Assembly (NCBI GenBank): GCA_021582655.1
Contig: CP091135.1
Location: 1,544,097 to 1,608,096 of the forward strand
Source of the DNA: Nitrosomonas sp.
GTDB lineage: Bacteria; Pseudomonadota; Gammaproteobacteria; Burkholderiales; Nitrosomonadaceae
DNA length: 64,000 bases
Direction: 5' to 3'
How positions within the stretch are numbered: the first letter of the stretch is position 1; every line of letters begins with the position of its first letter. Positions 1-10,936 of the stretch are shown here, piece after piece. A model generated the notes under the pieces. That model was not told where the DNA came from. It did no database searches and saw nothing but the letters and a program-made list of their open reading frames with translations. The position numbers and the translations under genes were made by a program.

Positions 1-1704
1 ATGGCTGCCGGTTTGCCGGTTGGGGGCGATATACGCGGCGGCGCGGCGATCCTGGTCGGAAAAATAATCCACGGTTTTGGCGATTTCGGCGACTTTCTTG
101 AAGGATAGGGGCTTCCCTTTTTGCCATTCGCCGCTGGCGGCACGTTTTTGCTCGCGTGCTTCCAAGGAAAACCCCAGGAATGACGTGCGATCCCGGTGCA
201 GCAGCCAAGCCAGGCGATATTCCGCGGTTTCATCGTGCTTCAGGGTTGTTTTTGGTGCCAGTGTATTTTGGATTGCATTCAGTGCGCGTTCCCAGGCTTC
301 TTCGATGCGATTGCGGGACATCAGCAGCTTGATACCGGTAGTCTGCTCGAATGTGGCGGCAATTTGTTTGGGACCGGATTGCAGTGGGTCGATATGGGCG
401 ATCAACGCCGCCAATTCGGCGGCAAGCCAGGTGTATCCGTGTTGTTGCGCTTGTTGTTGATAAGCGGCGGCTTGCGCCAAGCATTCGGTTATCGAATTGC
501 TGCTTTGGTATTGATGCAGCAGCCACAAACCGAACCAGTGATACCAGGGATCGGTCTGGTTATGCCGTGAAATTGCGCTCAAGTGGCTTTGTAGTTGCAG
601 TAAGGCGTCAGCATTATTATTTTCCAAAGCGGGAACAAGTTTGAGTAACTGATAGGACATGGCGAATGCGTGTGAATCCGGTATCGTTTCCAGCAGTTTC
701 CGAGCTTCTTCCATATCACCGGGCTGGTTGCGTTGAAACAATCCCAGGATGTAGAAAAAACCGATGACGCCTGGGAAAAATGGTTTGCGTCTTCCGGTGG
801 TATGCTGGCATGCATGCCATAATCGTAATGCTTCGCGATAATGCAGTAGCGCGGCATCGGTTTCGCCTTCCAGCAGCAGGATCAGCGCGCGGTAAGCGCG
901 CTCGCGGTATCCGGATTGACAAAGAGATAATGAGGTGCGCGCGGTTGCCAGGTCTCCTTTGAAAATGGCGAGCAACGCCAGGCACAATCGCCAATCTTCA
1001 GGGGCGGTGTTTTCCGCGGCGCAAGTTTCCTGCAATTGGGTGAAAGCCTCCGCGTTCAATGTCCAATTCGTCAATTGCATCAGTAGCATCGTGGGCAAGG
1101 CCGGCTCGCGGATTGCCGCGGGCAAATGCATGAACCGTTCGCGCTGATAAGGGTTGTCGCACACCAGCGCATAAATGGTCTCAGGACCGTTCCAGCGTTC
1201 CGCCAGGCCGTTCCAATAAGTGTGCTTGTGTCGCCGCAGCGTGTCGAATATGTATTGAATATAATCGGTATCGTTTTGGTAGATGCCGATACGCACTTCA
1301 CGGATCAATTCGTCGTCGTGACGGAAGATGAGATCGTCGGTGTTGCGCAAATAACGACTTTTTTGCAACGGCTCAACGCTATGTACCTGCTTGACGTAGC
1401 GATCGAAATCACCGGTCGCGGCCAGCGCGTGCGCTACCAGTTCGACGATCAGCCGGTTGCAGCGGATACGCTGGCTGGTCCAGGTTACCTTGTCGGCTTC
1501 AATCAGGCCGCTGCGCTTCAGCGATTCCAACTGAATATCGGCGATTTCGCTTGCGCCGATGATTTTTCGCAGCGCATTGGTAATCTGCGTCTTATTCAAT
1601 CCGCCCCAGGCAACTGCCAGTAAATTGACGACAGCCGAATCCGCGGTTGTCGATTTTCGGTATAGTTCAAATAACCGAGTGCGTTCATCGCGGGTAACGG
1701 ACAT
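1..1704 (-). CDS. SNF2/DEAD-box type helicase, N-terminal part (runs off left edge)
   Basis: An open frame of 568 codons starts at ATG 1704 (MSVTRDERTRLFELY) and is still open at base 1, so only the N-terminal region is in the window. No helicase motifs (Walker A, DEAH) are reached. The last part holds SFLGFSLEAREQKRAASGEW and SDQDRRAAAYI, which resemble the region before the ATPase core in long (about 1,400 aa) bacterial SNF2-type proteins. The preceding region is helical and repeat-like, rich in Leu, Ala and Gln. No strong ribosome binding site is visible before the ATG. The family call rests on remembered similarity, not on a visible catalytic motif; that it is one long real gene is well supported by the uninterrupted frame. 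Confidence 0.7.
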   Translation of the reverse strand, partial: MSVTRDERTRLFELYRKSTTADSAVVNLLAVAWGGLNKTQITNALRKIIGASEIADIQLESLKRSGLIEADKVTWTSQRIRCNRLIVELVAHALAATGDFDRYVKQVHSVEPLQKSRYLRNTDDLIFRHDDELIREVRIGIYQNDTDYIQYIFDTLRRHKHTYWNGLAERWNGPETIYALVCDNPYQRERFMHLPAAIREPALPTMLLMQLTNWTLNAEAFTQLQETCAAENTAPEDWRLCLALLAIFKGDLATARTSLSLCQSGYRERAYRALILLLEGETDAALLHYREALRLWHACQHTTGRRKPFFPGVIGFFYILGLFQRNQPGDMEEARKLLETIPDSHAFAMSYQLLKLVPALENNNADALLQLQSHLSAISRHNQTDPWYHWFGLWLLHQYQSSNSITECLAQAAAYQQQAQQHGYTWLAAELAALIAHIDPLQSGPKQIAATFEQTTGIKLLMSRNRIEEAWERALNAIQNTLAPKTTLKHDETAEYRLAWLLHRDRTSFLGFSLEAREQKRAASGEWQKGKPLSFKKVAEIAKTVDYFSDQDRRAAAYIAPNRQTGSH

Positions 1705-2082
1705 GTGTTTTAAATCGAGGTATTAAAGTTAAGAAGGGAATGGCGGTTGATTATGTCCGTGATGCTATCGATACTGGAAAGCGTTCGCTGCGCCGAGAGG
1801 GTTTGTTGCCGATGGCTGATCAATGCTGTAAGCGGATAGTCCATACGCTGGCACGAAAAAAGCGAGAGAGAGGGCGTGCGCGGTTCATTATTCAATCAAT
1901 GGTGATTTTCCGTCGTGTTGCAACCTGGATGGAAGCCTACCATAAAATGAGCTAAAACGTGGGAGGCCATGCCGCCAATCGGCTTGCCAAGCAATGAGAT
2001 GGTGCATTGGGATTCCGTTCGGCAAAAGATAGTGCATAATGTGATAACGATAAACGGTTTTTGATGGAGTGATGGTGCGGTT
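1705..2082. other. Intergenic region between helicase and thioesterase genes
   Basis: About 380 bases between two divergently read genes. It must hold both promoters, but no convincing -35/-10 pair, repeat or RNA was recognised. The short frames on both strands have no family resemblance and no good ribosome binding site. Confidence 0.5.
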
Positions 2083-2505
2083 ATGATGATCAGCATACCA
2101 GATGATCCGGCGCTGCATGTTCTATTGCCCGAGGGGCAGCCGGTATTGCGTACCGTGCCGATGCCTTCCGATACCAATTACGCCGGGGATATTTTCGGCG
2201 GCTGGATTATGTCGCAGGTGGATATCGCCGGGAGTATTCCGGCGATTCGTCGGGCGCGTGGACGGGTTGCGACGGTTGCGGTTAATTCTTTTGTGTTCAA
2301 ACAACCGGTATTCGTCGGTGATTTGGTCAGTTTTTATGCAGATGTCGTCAAGATCGGGCGCACATCGATTATTGTCGACGTGACGGTTTACGCGCAACGC
2401 GGTGCGCGCGAAGGTGGTGATGAGGTTTGTATCAAGGTGACCGAAGCGGTATTGACGTATGTTGCGATTGATCACAACCGGCGACCGCGAGTGGTGCCGC
2501 AATAG
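2083..2505 (+). CDS. yciA: YciA-like acyl-CoA thioesterase (hotdog fold)
   Basis: 140 aa, a single hotdog domain. It would hydrolyse acyl-CoA to free acid and CoA in the cytoplasm. The stretch NYAGDIFGGWIMSQVDIAGS is the typical YciA active-site segment, in which the Asp of GDIFGGW is the catalytic acid in this family. A second segment around residues 60-75 (VNSFVFKQPV) fits the following strand. The length is normal. A GGAG-like sequence precedes ATG 2083; ATG 2086 is an equally good start. The gene stands alone between a divergent helicase and carA. Substrate range cannot be read from the sequence. Confidence 0.9.
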   Translation: MMISIPDDPALHVLLPEGQPVLRTVPMPSDTNYAGDIFGGWIMSQVDIAGSIPAIRRARGRVATVAVNSFVFKQPVFVGDLVSFYADVVKIGRTSIIVDVTVYAQRGAREGGDEVCIKVTEAVLTYVAIDHNRRPRVVPQ

Positions 2506-2605
2506 CGGCCGGAAACGAGAAGTGTGTATCTATCGGCCGCGGATCGACTCAATCGGATGAATGTCATGCTGCCGCTGCCGCATACAAAAATAAACCTTTT
2601 TCACG

Positions 2606-2611
2606 TATAAT
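2606..2611 (+). promoter_or_regulatory. Possible -10 box upstream of carAB
   Basis: A perfect TATAAT lies 100 bases before the carA start. No good -35 box stands at the right distance, so this is only a candidate promoter. Confidence 0.3.
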
Positions 2612-2710
2612 ACCGTGTTCAAAACCGGGGCAACACAACCTGAGCAACGCAATGCATAGCAGATTGACCGGGCGTTATCTCAAATCTATTCAGCTTCCAA
2701 GGAGTCTTTT

Positions 2711-3856
2711 GTGTCACAACGACCGCACGCCATCCTCGCACTTGCCGATGGGACAATTTTTCGTGGCGTGTCCATTGGCGTTGAAGGTGTCAATACCGGC
2801 GAAGTGGCCTTCAATACGGCAATGACCGGTTATCAGGAAATATTGACCGATCCTTCGTACTGTCAGCAAATCATTACGCTTACTTACCCGCACATCGGCA
2901 ATACCGGGACCAATCCGGAGGATTATGAATCCGGTAATGTCAGTCAGGTGTATGCCGCAGGTTTGGTGATTCGCGATCTTCCGTTGCTGGCGAGCAATTT
3001 CCGTAAAACACATACCTTGAGCGAATTTTTGCGCGAACATCGTGTCGTTGCGATTGCCGAGATTGATACGCGCAAGTTGACGCGTGTTTTGCGGGAGAAA
3101 GGTGCGCAAGCGGGGTGCATCATGGCGGGAGAGATTGACGAAGAAAAAGCGGTGCAATGTGCAAGAGCGTTTCCGGGATTGGCCGGAATGGATCTTGCCA
3201 AAGTGGTCAGTTGCCGCAAGTCGTATACCTGGACTGAGGGCGAATGGGCATTGGACGCGGGTTTCCAGTCCTGGGGAGATGCTAGGTATCACGTCGCCGC
3301 CTACGATTTCGGCATCAAACGTACAATTTTACGTAAGTTGGTGCAACGTGGCTGCCGGGTGACCGTTTTTCCGGCGCAAACGCCGGTGGATGAAATTCTG
3401 GCGATACGACCGAACGGTGTTTTTCTATCCAACGGTCCCGGGGATCCGGAACCTTGCGATTATGCAATTGCCGCGGTGCGTACTTTGCTGGAAAAAAATA
3501 TTCCGGTTTTTGGAATTTGCTTGGGGCATCAATTGCTTGGCTTGGCATGCGGTGCCCGTACCGCCAAAATGAAATTCGGACATCACGGCGCTAATCATCC
3601 GGTGCAGGATGTGGTCAGCGGAAAAGTGATGATAACCAGTCAGAATCATGGGTTTACAGTTGATGCCAATACCTTGCCGGCATCAGCACGCATCACGCAT
3701 GTGTCACTGTTTGATGGCAGCCTGCAAGGCTTCGAGTTGATCGACAAGCCCGTGTTTTGCTTTCAGGGGCATCCGGAGGCAAGTCCCGGGCCGCACGAAG
3801 CCGATTATTTGTTCGATAAATTCATCGACATGATGCGCCACCGGGAAATTCAATAA
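2711..3856 (+). CDS. carA: Carbamoyl-phosphate synthase small subunit
   Basis: 381 aa glutamine amidotransferase subunit. It releases ammonia from glutamine and feeds it to CarB for carbamoyl phosphate, the precursor of arginine and pyrimidines. The N-terminal half is the CarA-specific domain (LADGTIFRG near the start). The C-terminal half is a class I amidotransferase with the nucleophile Cys in [11 protein letters not shown] (around residue 270) and the His/Glu pair in GHPEAS. The start is GTG 2711, preceded by AAGGAG at 2699-2704, a strong ribosome binding site. carB follows after 28 bases, so the two are almost certainly one transcript. Confidence 0.98.
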   Translation: MSQRPHAILALADGTIFRGVSIGVEGVNTGEVAFNTAMTGYQEILTDPSYCQQIITLTYPHIGNTGTNPEDYESGNVSQVYAAGLVIRDLPLLASNFRKTHTLSEFLREHRVVAIAEIDTRKLTRVLREKGAQAGCIMAGEIDEEKAVQCARAFPGLAGMDLAKVVSCRKSYTWTEGEWALDAGFQSWGDARYHVAAYDFGIKRTILRKLVQRGCRVTVFPAQTPVDEILAIRPNGVFLSNGPGDPEPCDYAIAAVRTLLEKNIPVFGICLGHQLLGLACGARTAKMKFGHHGANHPVQDVVSGKVMITSQNHGFTVDANTLPASARITHVSLFDGSLQGFELIDKPVFCFQGHPEASPGPHEADYLFDKFIDMMRHREIQ

Positions 3857-3884
3857 CCGCCACGCGGAAATTCATCAGTAAAGT

Positions 3885-6800
3885 ATGCCTAAACGTACCG
3901 ACATTCAATCCATACTCATCATTGGCGCCGGTCCGATTATCATCGGTCAGGCTTGCGAATTCGATTATTCCGGGGTGCAGGCCTGCAAAGCGCTGCGGGA
4001 AGAAGGTTACCGCGTCATCCTGGTCAACTCCAATCCCGCGACCATCATGACCGACCCGGAAATGGCCGACGCGACTTATATCGAGCCGATTACCTGGAAT
4101 ATGCTCGAAAAAATCATCGCGATCGAGCGACCAAGTGCCTTGTTGCCTACCATGGGCGGGCAGACCGCATTAAATTGTGCACTGGATTTGGTCAAACGCG
4201 GGGTGCTGGGGAAGTACGGAGTCGAGTTGATCGGCGCATCACGTGATGCGATCGACATGGCCGAGGATCGTGAGAAATTCAAACAGGCGATGACGCGTAT
4301 CGGCCTGAATTCAGCTCGTTCCGCGGTGGCGCACAGCATGGAGGAAGCGCTGCAGGTGCAAGCCATGTTGGGCTATCCGGTGATTATTCGTCCTTCGTTT
4401 ACCATGGGCGGCAGCGGTGGCGGCATTGCTTATAACCGTGAAGAATTTCTGGATATCTGCGAGCGCGGTTTAAAAACGTCGCCCACCAAAGAATTGCTGA
4501 TCGAGGAGTCGGTGATCGGCTGGAAGGAATTTGAAATGGAGGTGGTGCGGGATAAGAGCGATAACTGCATCATCGTTTGTTCGATCGAAAACCTTGATCC
4601 GATGGGGGTGCACACCGGCGACTCGATCACGGTTGCGCCGGCGCAGACACTGACCGACAAAGAATACCAGCTGATGCGCAACGCATCGATTGCGGTATTG
4701 CGCGAAATCGGTGTTGAAACCGGCGGTTCCAATGTGCAATTCGCGATCAATCCGGATGACGGGCGTATGTTGGTGATCGAAATGAATCCGCGAGTGTCGC
4801 GTTCTTCCGCATTGGCATCGAAAGCGACCGGTTTCCCGATCGCGAAAGTTGCGGCCAAGCTCGCGGTCGGTTATACGCTGAACGAACTGAGCAACGACAT
4901 TACCGGCGGCGTGATCCCGGCATCGTTTGAGCCGACGATTGATTATGTCGTCACCAAAGTGCCACGGTTTGCGTTTGAGAAATTTCCGCAAACCAACGAT
5001 CGCTTGACCACGCAAATGAAATCGGTCGGTGAAGTCATGGCAATCGGGCGCACTTTTCAGGAATCGCTGCAGAAAGCACTACGCGGCCTGGAAACCGGGG
5101 TGGACGGTTTGGATGAAAAAACCGATAACTTGGAAGTGATTCGAAGCGAACTGGCTAATCCCGGACCGGAACGAATTTGGTTTGTCGCAGATGCGTTTCG
5201 TTGTCATATGCCGATCGAAGAGATTCATCAATTAACGCACATCGATTATTGGTTTTTGGCGCAGATCGGCGATTTGATCAAGCAAGAGCAAGCATTACGC
5301 AACAAACGACTGGAAGCCATTGACCGTCCGGTTCTGCGAAAACTGAAGCGCAGCGGTTTTTCCGACCGGCGGCTGGCTAAATTGCTCAATACCGAGCAAA
5401 CCGCAGTACGCATTTATCGGCATAAGTTGGATTTGCGTCCAGTGTATAAGCGTGTCGACACTTGTGCAGCGGAATTTGCCACCAGTACGGCGTATATGTA
5501 CTCCACCTACGAAGACGAGTGTGAAGCTAATCCAAGCGATCGAAAGAAAATCATGGTGTTGGGCGGTGGCCCCAACCGGATTGGCCAGGGTATCGAGTTT
5601 GATTATTGCTGTGTTCATGCTGCACTGGCATTACGGGAGGATGGTTTTGAGACCATCATGGTTAACTGTAATCCGGAGACGGTTTCGACCGATTATGATA
5701 CTTCGGACCGATTGTATTTTGAACCGCTGACATTGGAAGATGTGCTCGAAATCGTTGCAGTGGAACAGCCGGACGGTGTAATCGTGCAGTACGGCGGACA
5801 AACTCCGCTCAAGTTGGCACGTGATCTGGAGGCCAACGGTGTGCCGATCATCGGTACCAGCCCGGATATGATCGATTGCGCTGAGGATCGCGAGCGTTTC
5901 CAGAAAATGCTGCATCAACTGAGATTGAAGCAACCGCCGAATCGTACCGCGCGCAATCCGGAAGCGGCCTTGGTCGCCGCTGAAGAGATCGGGTATCCGT
6001 TGGTGGTGCGGCCCAGCTATGTACTGGGCGGGCGTGCGATGGAAATCGTGCATGAGAAAGCCGACTTGGAACGTTATATGCGCGAGGCGGTTAAAGTTTC
6101 CAATGATTCGCCAGTGTTGCTCGATCATTTTCTTACCAATGCGACTGAAGTCGATGTTGATGCGATTTATGACGGCGAAACGGTTCTGATTGGCGGCATC
6201 ATGGAGCATATCGAGCAAGCCGGTGTACATTCCGGCGATTCCGCCTGCTCTCTGCCTACGTTCAATTTGTCGGAGGAAATGTTGGGTGAGTTGCGCCGGC
6301 AAACCGCGGAATTGGCCAAGGCGCTGCATGTCGTCGGATTGATGAATGTTCAGTTTGCTATTCAAGACGATACGATTTATGTGTTGGAAGTCAATCCAAG
6401 GGCATCGCGCACGGTACCTTTCATTTCCAAAGCAACCGGCTTGCAGCTAGCGAAAATATCGGCTCGCTGTATGACGGGAAATTCTCTTATAGAGCAGGGT
6501 GTTACTAGAGAAATTATTCCTCGGCACTATTCCGTTAAAGAAGCTGTTTTCCCTTTTATCAAACTGCCGGGAGTCGACACGATTTTGGGGCCGGAAATGA
6601 AATCTACGGGAGAGGTGATGGGAATGGGGGTTACCTTTGCCGAGGCTTTTGTCAAATCTCAGCTGGCAACCGATGTGCGATTGCCCACCTCGGGAAAAAT
6701 CTTCATCAGTGTGCGGCAGTCGGACATGCTGCATGCGGTTGAAATCGCCCGCAGTCTGGCCGAACTCGGCTTTACGCTATATGCGACGCGTGGCACAGCT

Positions 6801-7094
6801 GCGGCGATTAGCGAAGCGGGCATTGATGTGAATATCATCAATAAGGTCGCTGAAGGTAGACCGCATATCGTGGATATGATTAAGAATGGTGAAATCAGCT
6901 TGATTATCAATACGGTTAAAAATCAACGCAGCGCAATCAGGGATTCCTATTCGATTCGACATGCCGCGTTGCAAGCAAAAGTCACTTACTATACGACATT
7001 GGCCGGCGCTCGTGCAGCCTGTGTTGGAATTACCAATAAGCGTGAATTACAGGCGTATAACTTACAGAAATTGCATATTGCGTTAAGAGGTTAG
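3885..7094 (+). CDS. carB: Carbamoyl-phosphate synthase large subunit
   Basis: 1,069 aa, the usual length. It makes carbamoyl phosphate from bicarbonate, CarA-derived ammonia and two ATP. Two homologous halves are visible. The first begins [20 protein letters not shown] and the second [20 protein letters not shown], each followed by an ATP-grasp domain ([12 protein letters not shown] in the first, [12 protein letters not shown] in the second). The last 130 residues are the MGS-like allosteric domain ([11 protein letters not shown]). There is no break or missing motif. It sits between carA and greA, an order common in proteobacteria. Confidence 0.99.
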   Translation: MPKRTDIQSILIIGAGPIIIGQACEFDYSGVQACKALREEGYRVILVNSNPATIMTDPEMADATYIEPITWNMLEKIIAIERPSALLPTMGGQTALNCALDLVKRGVLGKYGVELIGASRDAIDMAEDREKFKQAMTRIGLNSARSAVAHSMEEALQVQAMLGYPVIIRPSFTMGGSGGGIAYNREEFLDICERGLKTSPTKELLIEESVIGWKEFEMEVVRDKSDNCIIVCSIENLDPMGVHTGDSITVAPAQTLTDKEYQLMRNASIAVLREIGVETGGSNVQFAINPDDGRMLVIEMNPRVSRSSALASKATGFPIAKVAAKLAVGYTLNELSNDITGGVIPASFEPTIDYVVTKVPRFAFEKFPQTNDRLTTQMKSVGEVMAIGRTFQESLQKALRGLETGVDGLDEKTDNLEVIRSELANPGPERIWFVADAFRCHMPIEEIHQLTHIDYWFLAQIGDLIKQEQALRNKRLEAIDRPVLRKLKRSGFSDRRLAKLLNTEQTAVRIYRHKLDLRPVYKRVDTCAAEFATSTAYMYSTYEDECEANPSDRKKIMVLGGGPNRIGQGIEFDYCCVHAALALREDGFETIMVNCNPETVSTDYDTSDRLYFEPLTLEDVLEIVAVEQPDGVIVQYGGQTPLKLARDLEANGVPIIGTSPDMIDCAEDRERFQKMLHQLRLKQPPNRTARNPEAALVAAEEIGYPLVVRPSYVLGGRAMEIVHEKADLERYMREAVKVSNDSPVLLDHFLTNATEVDVDAIYDGETVLIGGIMEHIEQAGVHSGDSACSLPTFNLSEEMLGELRRQTAELAKALHVVGLMNVQFAIQDDTIYVLEVNPRASRTVPFISKATGLQLAKISARCMTGNSLIEQGVTREIIPRHYSVKEAVFPFIKLPGVDTILGPEMKSTGEVMGMGVTFAEAFVKSQLATDVRLPTSGKIFISVRQSDMLHAVEIARSLAELGFTLYATRGTAAAISEAGIDVNIINKVAEGRPHIVDMIKNGEISLIINTVKNQRSAIRDSYSIRHAALQAKVTYYTTLAGARAACVGITNKRELQAYNLQKLHIALRG

Positions 7095-7130
7095 TTTTTT
7101 ATGAATGGGAATGAAGGGTAACAAATCATC

Positions 7131-7607
7131 ATGGCCATGATTCCATTGACCGTCGTAGGGGCCGAAGCCCTACGCAAAGAATTGCATGAAATGAAGACGA
7201 TACATCGTCCTGCCGTGATTGCGGCGATTGCGGAGGCGCGATCTCATGGTGATTTATCCGAAAATGCGGAGTATGACGCCGCAAAGGAAAAACAAGGTTT
7301 TATCGAAGGACGAATCGCGGAACTGGAGGGTAAGCTTTCCAGTGCGCAAATTATTAATCCGGCTCTGATCAATGCTGATGGTGCTTGTGTGTTTGGTGCC
7401 ACAGTGGAGTTGGAGGATTTGCAAAGCGGTGAGGTGGTAACGTATCAAATTGTAGGAGACGACGAAGCTGATATCAAGCTGGGCAAAATTTCCATCAGTT
7501 CACCCATTTCACGTGCATTGATCGGAAAATATGCGGGTGATATCGCAGAAGTTCTGGCGCCAAGTGGTATACGTGAATACGAAATTCTCGGTGTTAAGTA
7601 TATTTAG
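7131..7607 (+). CDS. greA: Transcription elongation factor GreA
   Basis: 158 aa. GreA binds the secondary channel of RNA polymerase and stimulates transcript cleavage to rescue backtracked complexes. The N-terminal coiled coil carries the basic and acidic tip residues ([16 protein letters not shown]), and the C-terminal FKBP-like domain ends in YEILGVKYI, both standard for GreA. ATG 7131 is taken as start; ATG 7137 is possible. It is the third gene after carAB with a 36-base gap. The stop codon TAG (7605-7607) is directly joined to, or part of, a dispersed repeat. Confidence 0.97.
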   Translation: MAMIPLTVVGAEALRKELHEMKTIHRPAVIAAIAEARSHGDLSENAEYDAAKEKQGFIEGRIAELEGKLSSAQIINPALINADGACVFGATVELEDLQSGEVVTYQIVGDDEADIKLGKISISSPISRALIGKYAGDIAEVLAPSGIREYEILGVKYI

Positions 7608-7754
7608 GGAAACACCGATTAATTCGGCGAACGAGATAACCTTGTTAGGTGCACACGGAACACAGCGTGCCGAGACTAATAAAGATAGGCGAGAAGGCAG
7701 GCTACTCCTGCGACGAAGCAATTCGCCCGCGCAGTCAATTGTCAGTGTTTCCTT
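7606..7754 (+). repeat. Dispersed MITE-like repeat, copy A
   Basis: About 149 bp bounded by GGGAAACACCGATTAATT on the left and, inverted, AATTGTCAGTGTTTCC on the right. The interior contains CGGCGAACGAGAT, CACACGGAACACAGCG and AGATAGGCGAGAAGG, shared with the other copies. It has no coding capacity. It touches the greA stop codon. Confidence 0.8.
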
Positions 7755-7776
7755 AGCTGTCTGCAGTAACCTGACT

Positions 7777-8127
7777 TCAAGGTTTTCGTTTTGTGTTTTT
7801 TGCAGTTGATTTCCTTGGCTTGTCGGTGCGGGAAGTCGGTTTTTTTTCGAGATCTTGTGGTTTAGGGCGATAAATCACCAATATCTTGCCGATATGCTGC
7901 ACGAATGCTGCATTAAGATGTTGGCAAATTTGCTCGAGCAGTGCATTCCTGATCGCGCGATCGTCCATCTGCACTTTTATCTTGATCAGTTCATGTTTCA
8001 AGATCGCTCGATCCAATTCATCAATAACGCTAGCGGATAATCCTGACTTTCCAATCATCACAACCGGATTCAGGGAATGTGCCAGCGCTTTCAGTTCTCG
8101 TCGGCGACTAACAGTGAGTGTTAACAT
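7777..8127 (-). CDS. yhbY: YhbY-like CRM-domain RNA-binding protein
   Basis: 116 aa. The CRM (YhbY) domain covers residues 1-95, with the family motif around [18 protein letters not shown]. YhbY associates with the 50S ribosomal subunit precursor. The C-terminal 20 residues are a lysine- and threonine-rich basic tail ([12 protein letters not shown]), longer than in the E. coli protein. The gene diverges from rlmE with only 30 bases between the start codons, the typical arrangement for this pair. Confidence 0.95.
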   Translation of the reverse strand: MLTLTVSRRRELKALAHSLNPVVMIGKSGLSASVIDELDRAILKHELIKIKVQMDDRAIRNALLEQICQHLNAAFVQHIGKILVIYRPKPQDLEKKPTSRTDKPRKSTAKNTKRKP

Positions 8128-8157
8128 AAGCTTTCTTCAAACCGCTCATTTTACTTC

Positions 8158-8775
8158 ATGAAACGCACTAAAACCAGCAAAGCTTGGATGCATGAGCATG
8201 TCAGTGATTTTTTTGTCAAGCAAGCCAGAAAAGAAGGATATCGATCCCGCGCTGCGTTCAAGTTGCTCGAAATTGATGCGCGGGATCATATCTTAAAGCC
8301 CGGTTTGACTGTAGTGGATTTAGGGGCTGCACCCGGGAGTTGGTCCCAGGTCGTTTCGCAAAAAGTGGGCAATGCCGGTAAAGTGATTGCACTGGATCTT
8401 CTGGAGATAGCACCGTTACCTAATGTTATATTCATACGCGGTGATTTCAGGGAGGAGCAGGCCTCACTCGAATTGCAGTTTCATTTGGGTGGGCAAAAAG
8501 CGAATCTTGTCATTTCGGATATGGCGCCCAATATGAGCGGCATTACAATTAGCGATCAAGCAAGAAGTATGTATTTGGCTGAATTGGCTTTGGTATTTGC
8601 ACTGGAGCAACTGAACTCCGGCGGAAATTTTTTAGTCAAAGCTTTTCAAGGCAGGGATTTTGATTCATTTCTTCGGGAAATGCGGGCTAATTTTCAGAGT
8701 GTTTTAATAAGAAAGCCTAAGGCTTCTCGTGATCGTAGTAATGAATTGTATTTATTGGGATTGGGGAGGAAGTAA
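8158..8775 (+). CDS. rlmE: 23S rRNA 2'-O-methyltransferase RlmE (FtsJ/RrmJ)
   Basis: 205 aa SAM-dependent methyltransferase that methylates the 2'-OH of U2552 in 23S rRNA. The SAM site [14 protein letters not shown] lies at about residues 55-68. The catalytic K-D-K-E set is represented by the Lys in RAAFKLLEI, the Asp in SDMAPNMSG and the Lys in FLVKAFQG. The next gene is ftsH, as in many proteobacteria where both belong to the heat-shock regulon; no clear sigma-32 promoter was seen here. Confidence 0.97.
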   Translation: MKRTKTSKAWMHEHVSDFFVKQARKEGYRSRAAFKLLEIDARDHILKPGLTVVDLGAAPGSWSQVVSQKVGNAGKVIALDLLEIAPLPNVIFIRGDFREEQASLELQFHLGGQKANLVISDMAPNMSGITISDQARSMYLAELALVFALEQLNSGGNFLVKAFQGRDFDSFLREMRANFQSVLIRKPKASRDRSNELYLLGLGRK

Positions 8776-8941
8776 ATCTTGAGATTACAAACAAATACGC
8801 GGATCCTCTTGCGAATGCTGTGAAGGTAAGGGGTAGGATATTAATTGCGGCTGCATTTGATGCGGACTCCGCTGTTATATTTTACAGAATAGAGTTAGAA
8901 TGATTAATCAATGATTTTGAGGTGCAAACCAAGGAGCTAAC

Positions 8942-10858
8942 TTGAATAACTTAATTAAAAATATGGCCATTTGGCTGGTAATTGCACTTGTGTTGATGAC
9001 CGTATTTAATCAATTCAGCGTACGTCAACCGGCGCAAGTACCAATGGAATATTCTCAATTCATTACTGAATTGAACCAAGGCAGGATCGCAAAAGTCGTT
9101 ATCGAAGGGCGAACACTGAAAGGAACCAAGTCTGACGGTAGGCGCTTTACTACTTATGCCCCTTCGGATCCGTGGCTGGTCAGTGATTTACTGAAAGCAG
9201 GTGTTATTGTAGAAGCTAAGCCGGAAGAAGAGCCATCTATGCTGATGAGCATTTTTATTTCATGGTTCCCGATGTTGCTTTTGATCGCGGTATGGATTTT
9301 TTTCATGCGACAAATGCAAGGTGGTGGACGCAATGGCGGAGCATTTTCGTTCGGTAAGAGCAAGGCGAGGATGCTCGATAAATCAGCCAATAACATAACC
9401 TTTAATGATGTTGCCGGATGTGAAGAGGCAAAAGAAGAAGTTGCCGAGTTAGTCGAGTTTTTGCGTGATCCATCTAAATTCCAAAAGCTTGGCGGGCGTA
9501 TACCGCGTGGCGTATTGATGGTCGGCAGTCCGGGAACCGGAAAGACATTGCTCGCAAGAGCGATTGCGGGGGAGGCTGGTGTTCCTTTTTTCAGCATTTC
9601 GGGCTCTGACTTTGTTGAAATGTTTGTCGGTGTTGGTGCATCGCGGGTACGTGATATGTTTGAGCAAGCTAAAAAACATGCACCTTGCATTATTTTCATC
9701 GATGAAATTGATGCGGTAGGCCGGCAACGGGGCGCTGGCCTGGGCGGCGGAAATGATGAACGTGAGCAAACCTTGAATCAGTTACTGGTGGAAATGGATG
9801 GTTTTGAAGGTGCTATGGGCGTGATTGTGATTGCAGCGACTAATCGTCCTGATGTATTGGATCCTGCTTTGTTACGACCTGGCCGTTTTGACCGCCAAGT
9901 GACCGTGCCGCTACCCGATATACGTGGTCGCGAGCAAATTCTTCACGTCCACATGCGCAAAGTACCGCTTTCGCCGGATGTAAAAGCTGATATTTTGGCG
10001 CGCGGTACGCCCGGTATGTCAGGTGCTGATCTGGCCAATTTGGTCAACGAAGCAGCGTTGTTTGCAGCACGCGGTAACAAGCGTTTGGTAGATATGGATG
10101 ATTTTGAGCGTGCAAAAGATAAAATCTTTATGGGTGCAGAACGACGTTCAGTGGTAATGCCTGAGCATGAGCGGCGGAATACCGCCTATCATGAATCGGG
10201 GCATGCCGTTGTCGCTCAATTATTGCCAAAAACCGATCCGGTGCACAAAGTAACGATCATTCCGCGCGGGCGGGCGTTAGGTGTCACCATGCAGTTGCCG
10301 ACAGAAGATCGTTTTAGCATGGAACGCGAGGAAATTTTGCAAAGAATTTCAGTGATGTTCGGAGGGCGTATTGCTGAAGAATTGTTCATGAATCAGATGA
10401 CTACCGGTGCCTCCAATGACTTCGAGCGCGCGACGGAATTGGCGCGTCAAATGGTTACGCAGTGGGGGATGTCCGATATGCTAGGCCCGATGGTGTATGG
10501 TGAGAATGAAGGCGAGGTGTTTCTTGGTCGTTCGGTAACGACACATAAAAATGTCAGCGAAGCGACCATGCAGAAAGTGGATGCGGAAGTTCGCCGTATT
10601 GTCGATGAGCAATATGCGTTGGCGCGTAAGTTGCTTGATGGAAATAGGGATAAAGTCGAAGCAATGACCCAAGCTCTGCTGGAATGGGAAACCATCGATA
10701 GCGACCAAATCAAGGACATCATGGAAGGTCGTCCGCCGCGTCCGCCTAAACCGCCGCAATCTATGTCTCCCACTGCAGGTGGCGAGTCCGCAGCTGCTGT
10801 GTCAGATGAGCCAAAGGAAACAGCAGCTCCACAAGAAGTTGTTAAAGAAGCTGATTAA
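8942..10858 (+). CDS. ftsH: ATP-dependent zinc metalloprotease FtsH
   Basis: 638 aa inner-membrane AAA+ protease that degrades misfolded membrane proteins and short-lived regulators. TTG 8942 is the start, with AAGGAG at 8931-8936 five bases before it. Residues 9-25 form the first membrane segment, 26-100 the periplasmic domain and about 103-123 the second membrane segment. Walker A GSPGTGKT is at 195-202 (Ser in place of the more usual Pro at its second position). Walker B is IIFIDEIDA, the second region of homology ends in RPGRFDR, and the zinc site HESGH is near residue 420. The C-terminal tail is Pro- and Ala-rich. A strong terminator follows. Confidence 0.98.
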   Translation: MNNLIKNMAIWLVIALVLMTVFNQFSVRQPAQVPMEYSQFITELNQGRIAKVVIEGRTLKGTKSDGRRFTTYAPSDPWLVSDLLKAGVIVEAKPEEEPSMLMSIFISWFPMLLLIAVWIFFMRQMQGGGRNGGAFSFGKSKARMLDKSANNITFNDVAGCEEAKEEVAELVEFLRDPSKFQKLGGRIPRGVLMVGSPGTGKTLLARAIAGEAGVPFFSISGSDFVEMFVGVGASRVRDMFEQAKKHAPCIIFIDEIDAVGRQRGAGLGGGNDEREQTLNQLLVEMDGFEGAMGVIVIAATNRPDVLDPALLRPGRFDRQVTVPLPDIRGREQILHVHMRKVPLSPDVKADILARGTPGMSGADLANLVNEAALFAARGNKRLVDMDDFERAKDKIFMGAERRSVVMPEHERRNTAYHESGHAVVAQLLPKTDPVHKVTIIPRGRALGVTMQLPTEDRFSMEREEILQRISVMFGGRIAEELFMNQMTTGASNDFERATELARQMVTQWGMSDMLGPMVYGENEGEVFLGRSVTTHKNVSEATMQKVDAEVRRIVDEQYALARKLLDGNRDKVEAMTQALLEWETIDSDQIKDIMEGRPPRPPKPPQSMSPTAGGESAAAVSDEPKETAAPQEVVKEAD

Positions 10859-10875
10859 TTGGTGGTTTTTTTGAC

Positions 10876-10916
10876 AAGCGGGATGCGATGGTAAAATCGT
10901 ATCCCGCTTTTACTTT
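10876..10916 (+). terminator. Rho-independent terminator after ftsH
   Basis: Stem AAGCGGGATgCGAT / ATCGtATCCCGCTT around a GGTAA-type loop, followed by TTTACTTT. It lies 17 bases after the ftsH stop and just before folP. Confidence 0.75.
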
Positions 10917-10936
10917 ATAACGATAGATTTTTTATT

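Noticed and set aside
1740-2177. Overlapping open frames on both strands upstream of the thioesterase gene
   Set aside because: No recognisable family, no ribosome binding site, and they overlap one another and the thioesterase start.
2606-2710. Pyrimidine-type attenuator in the carAB leader
   Set aside because: A -10-like TATAAT is present, but no convincing pair of competing hairpins or T run was found in the leader.
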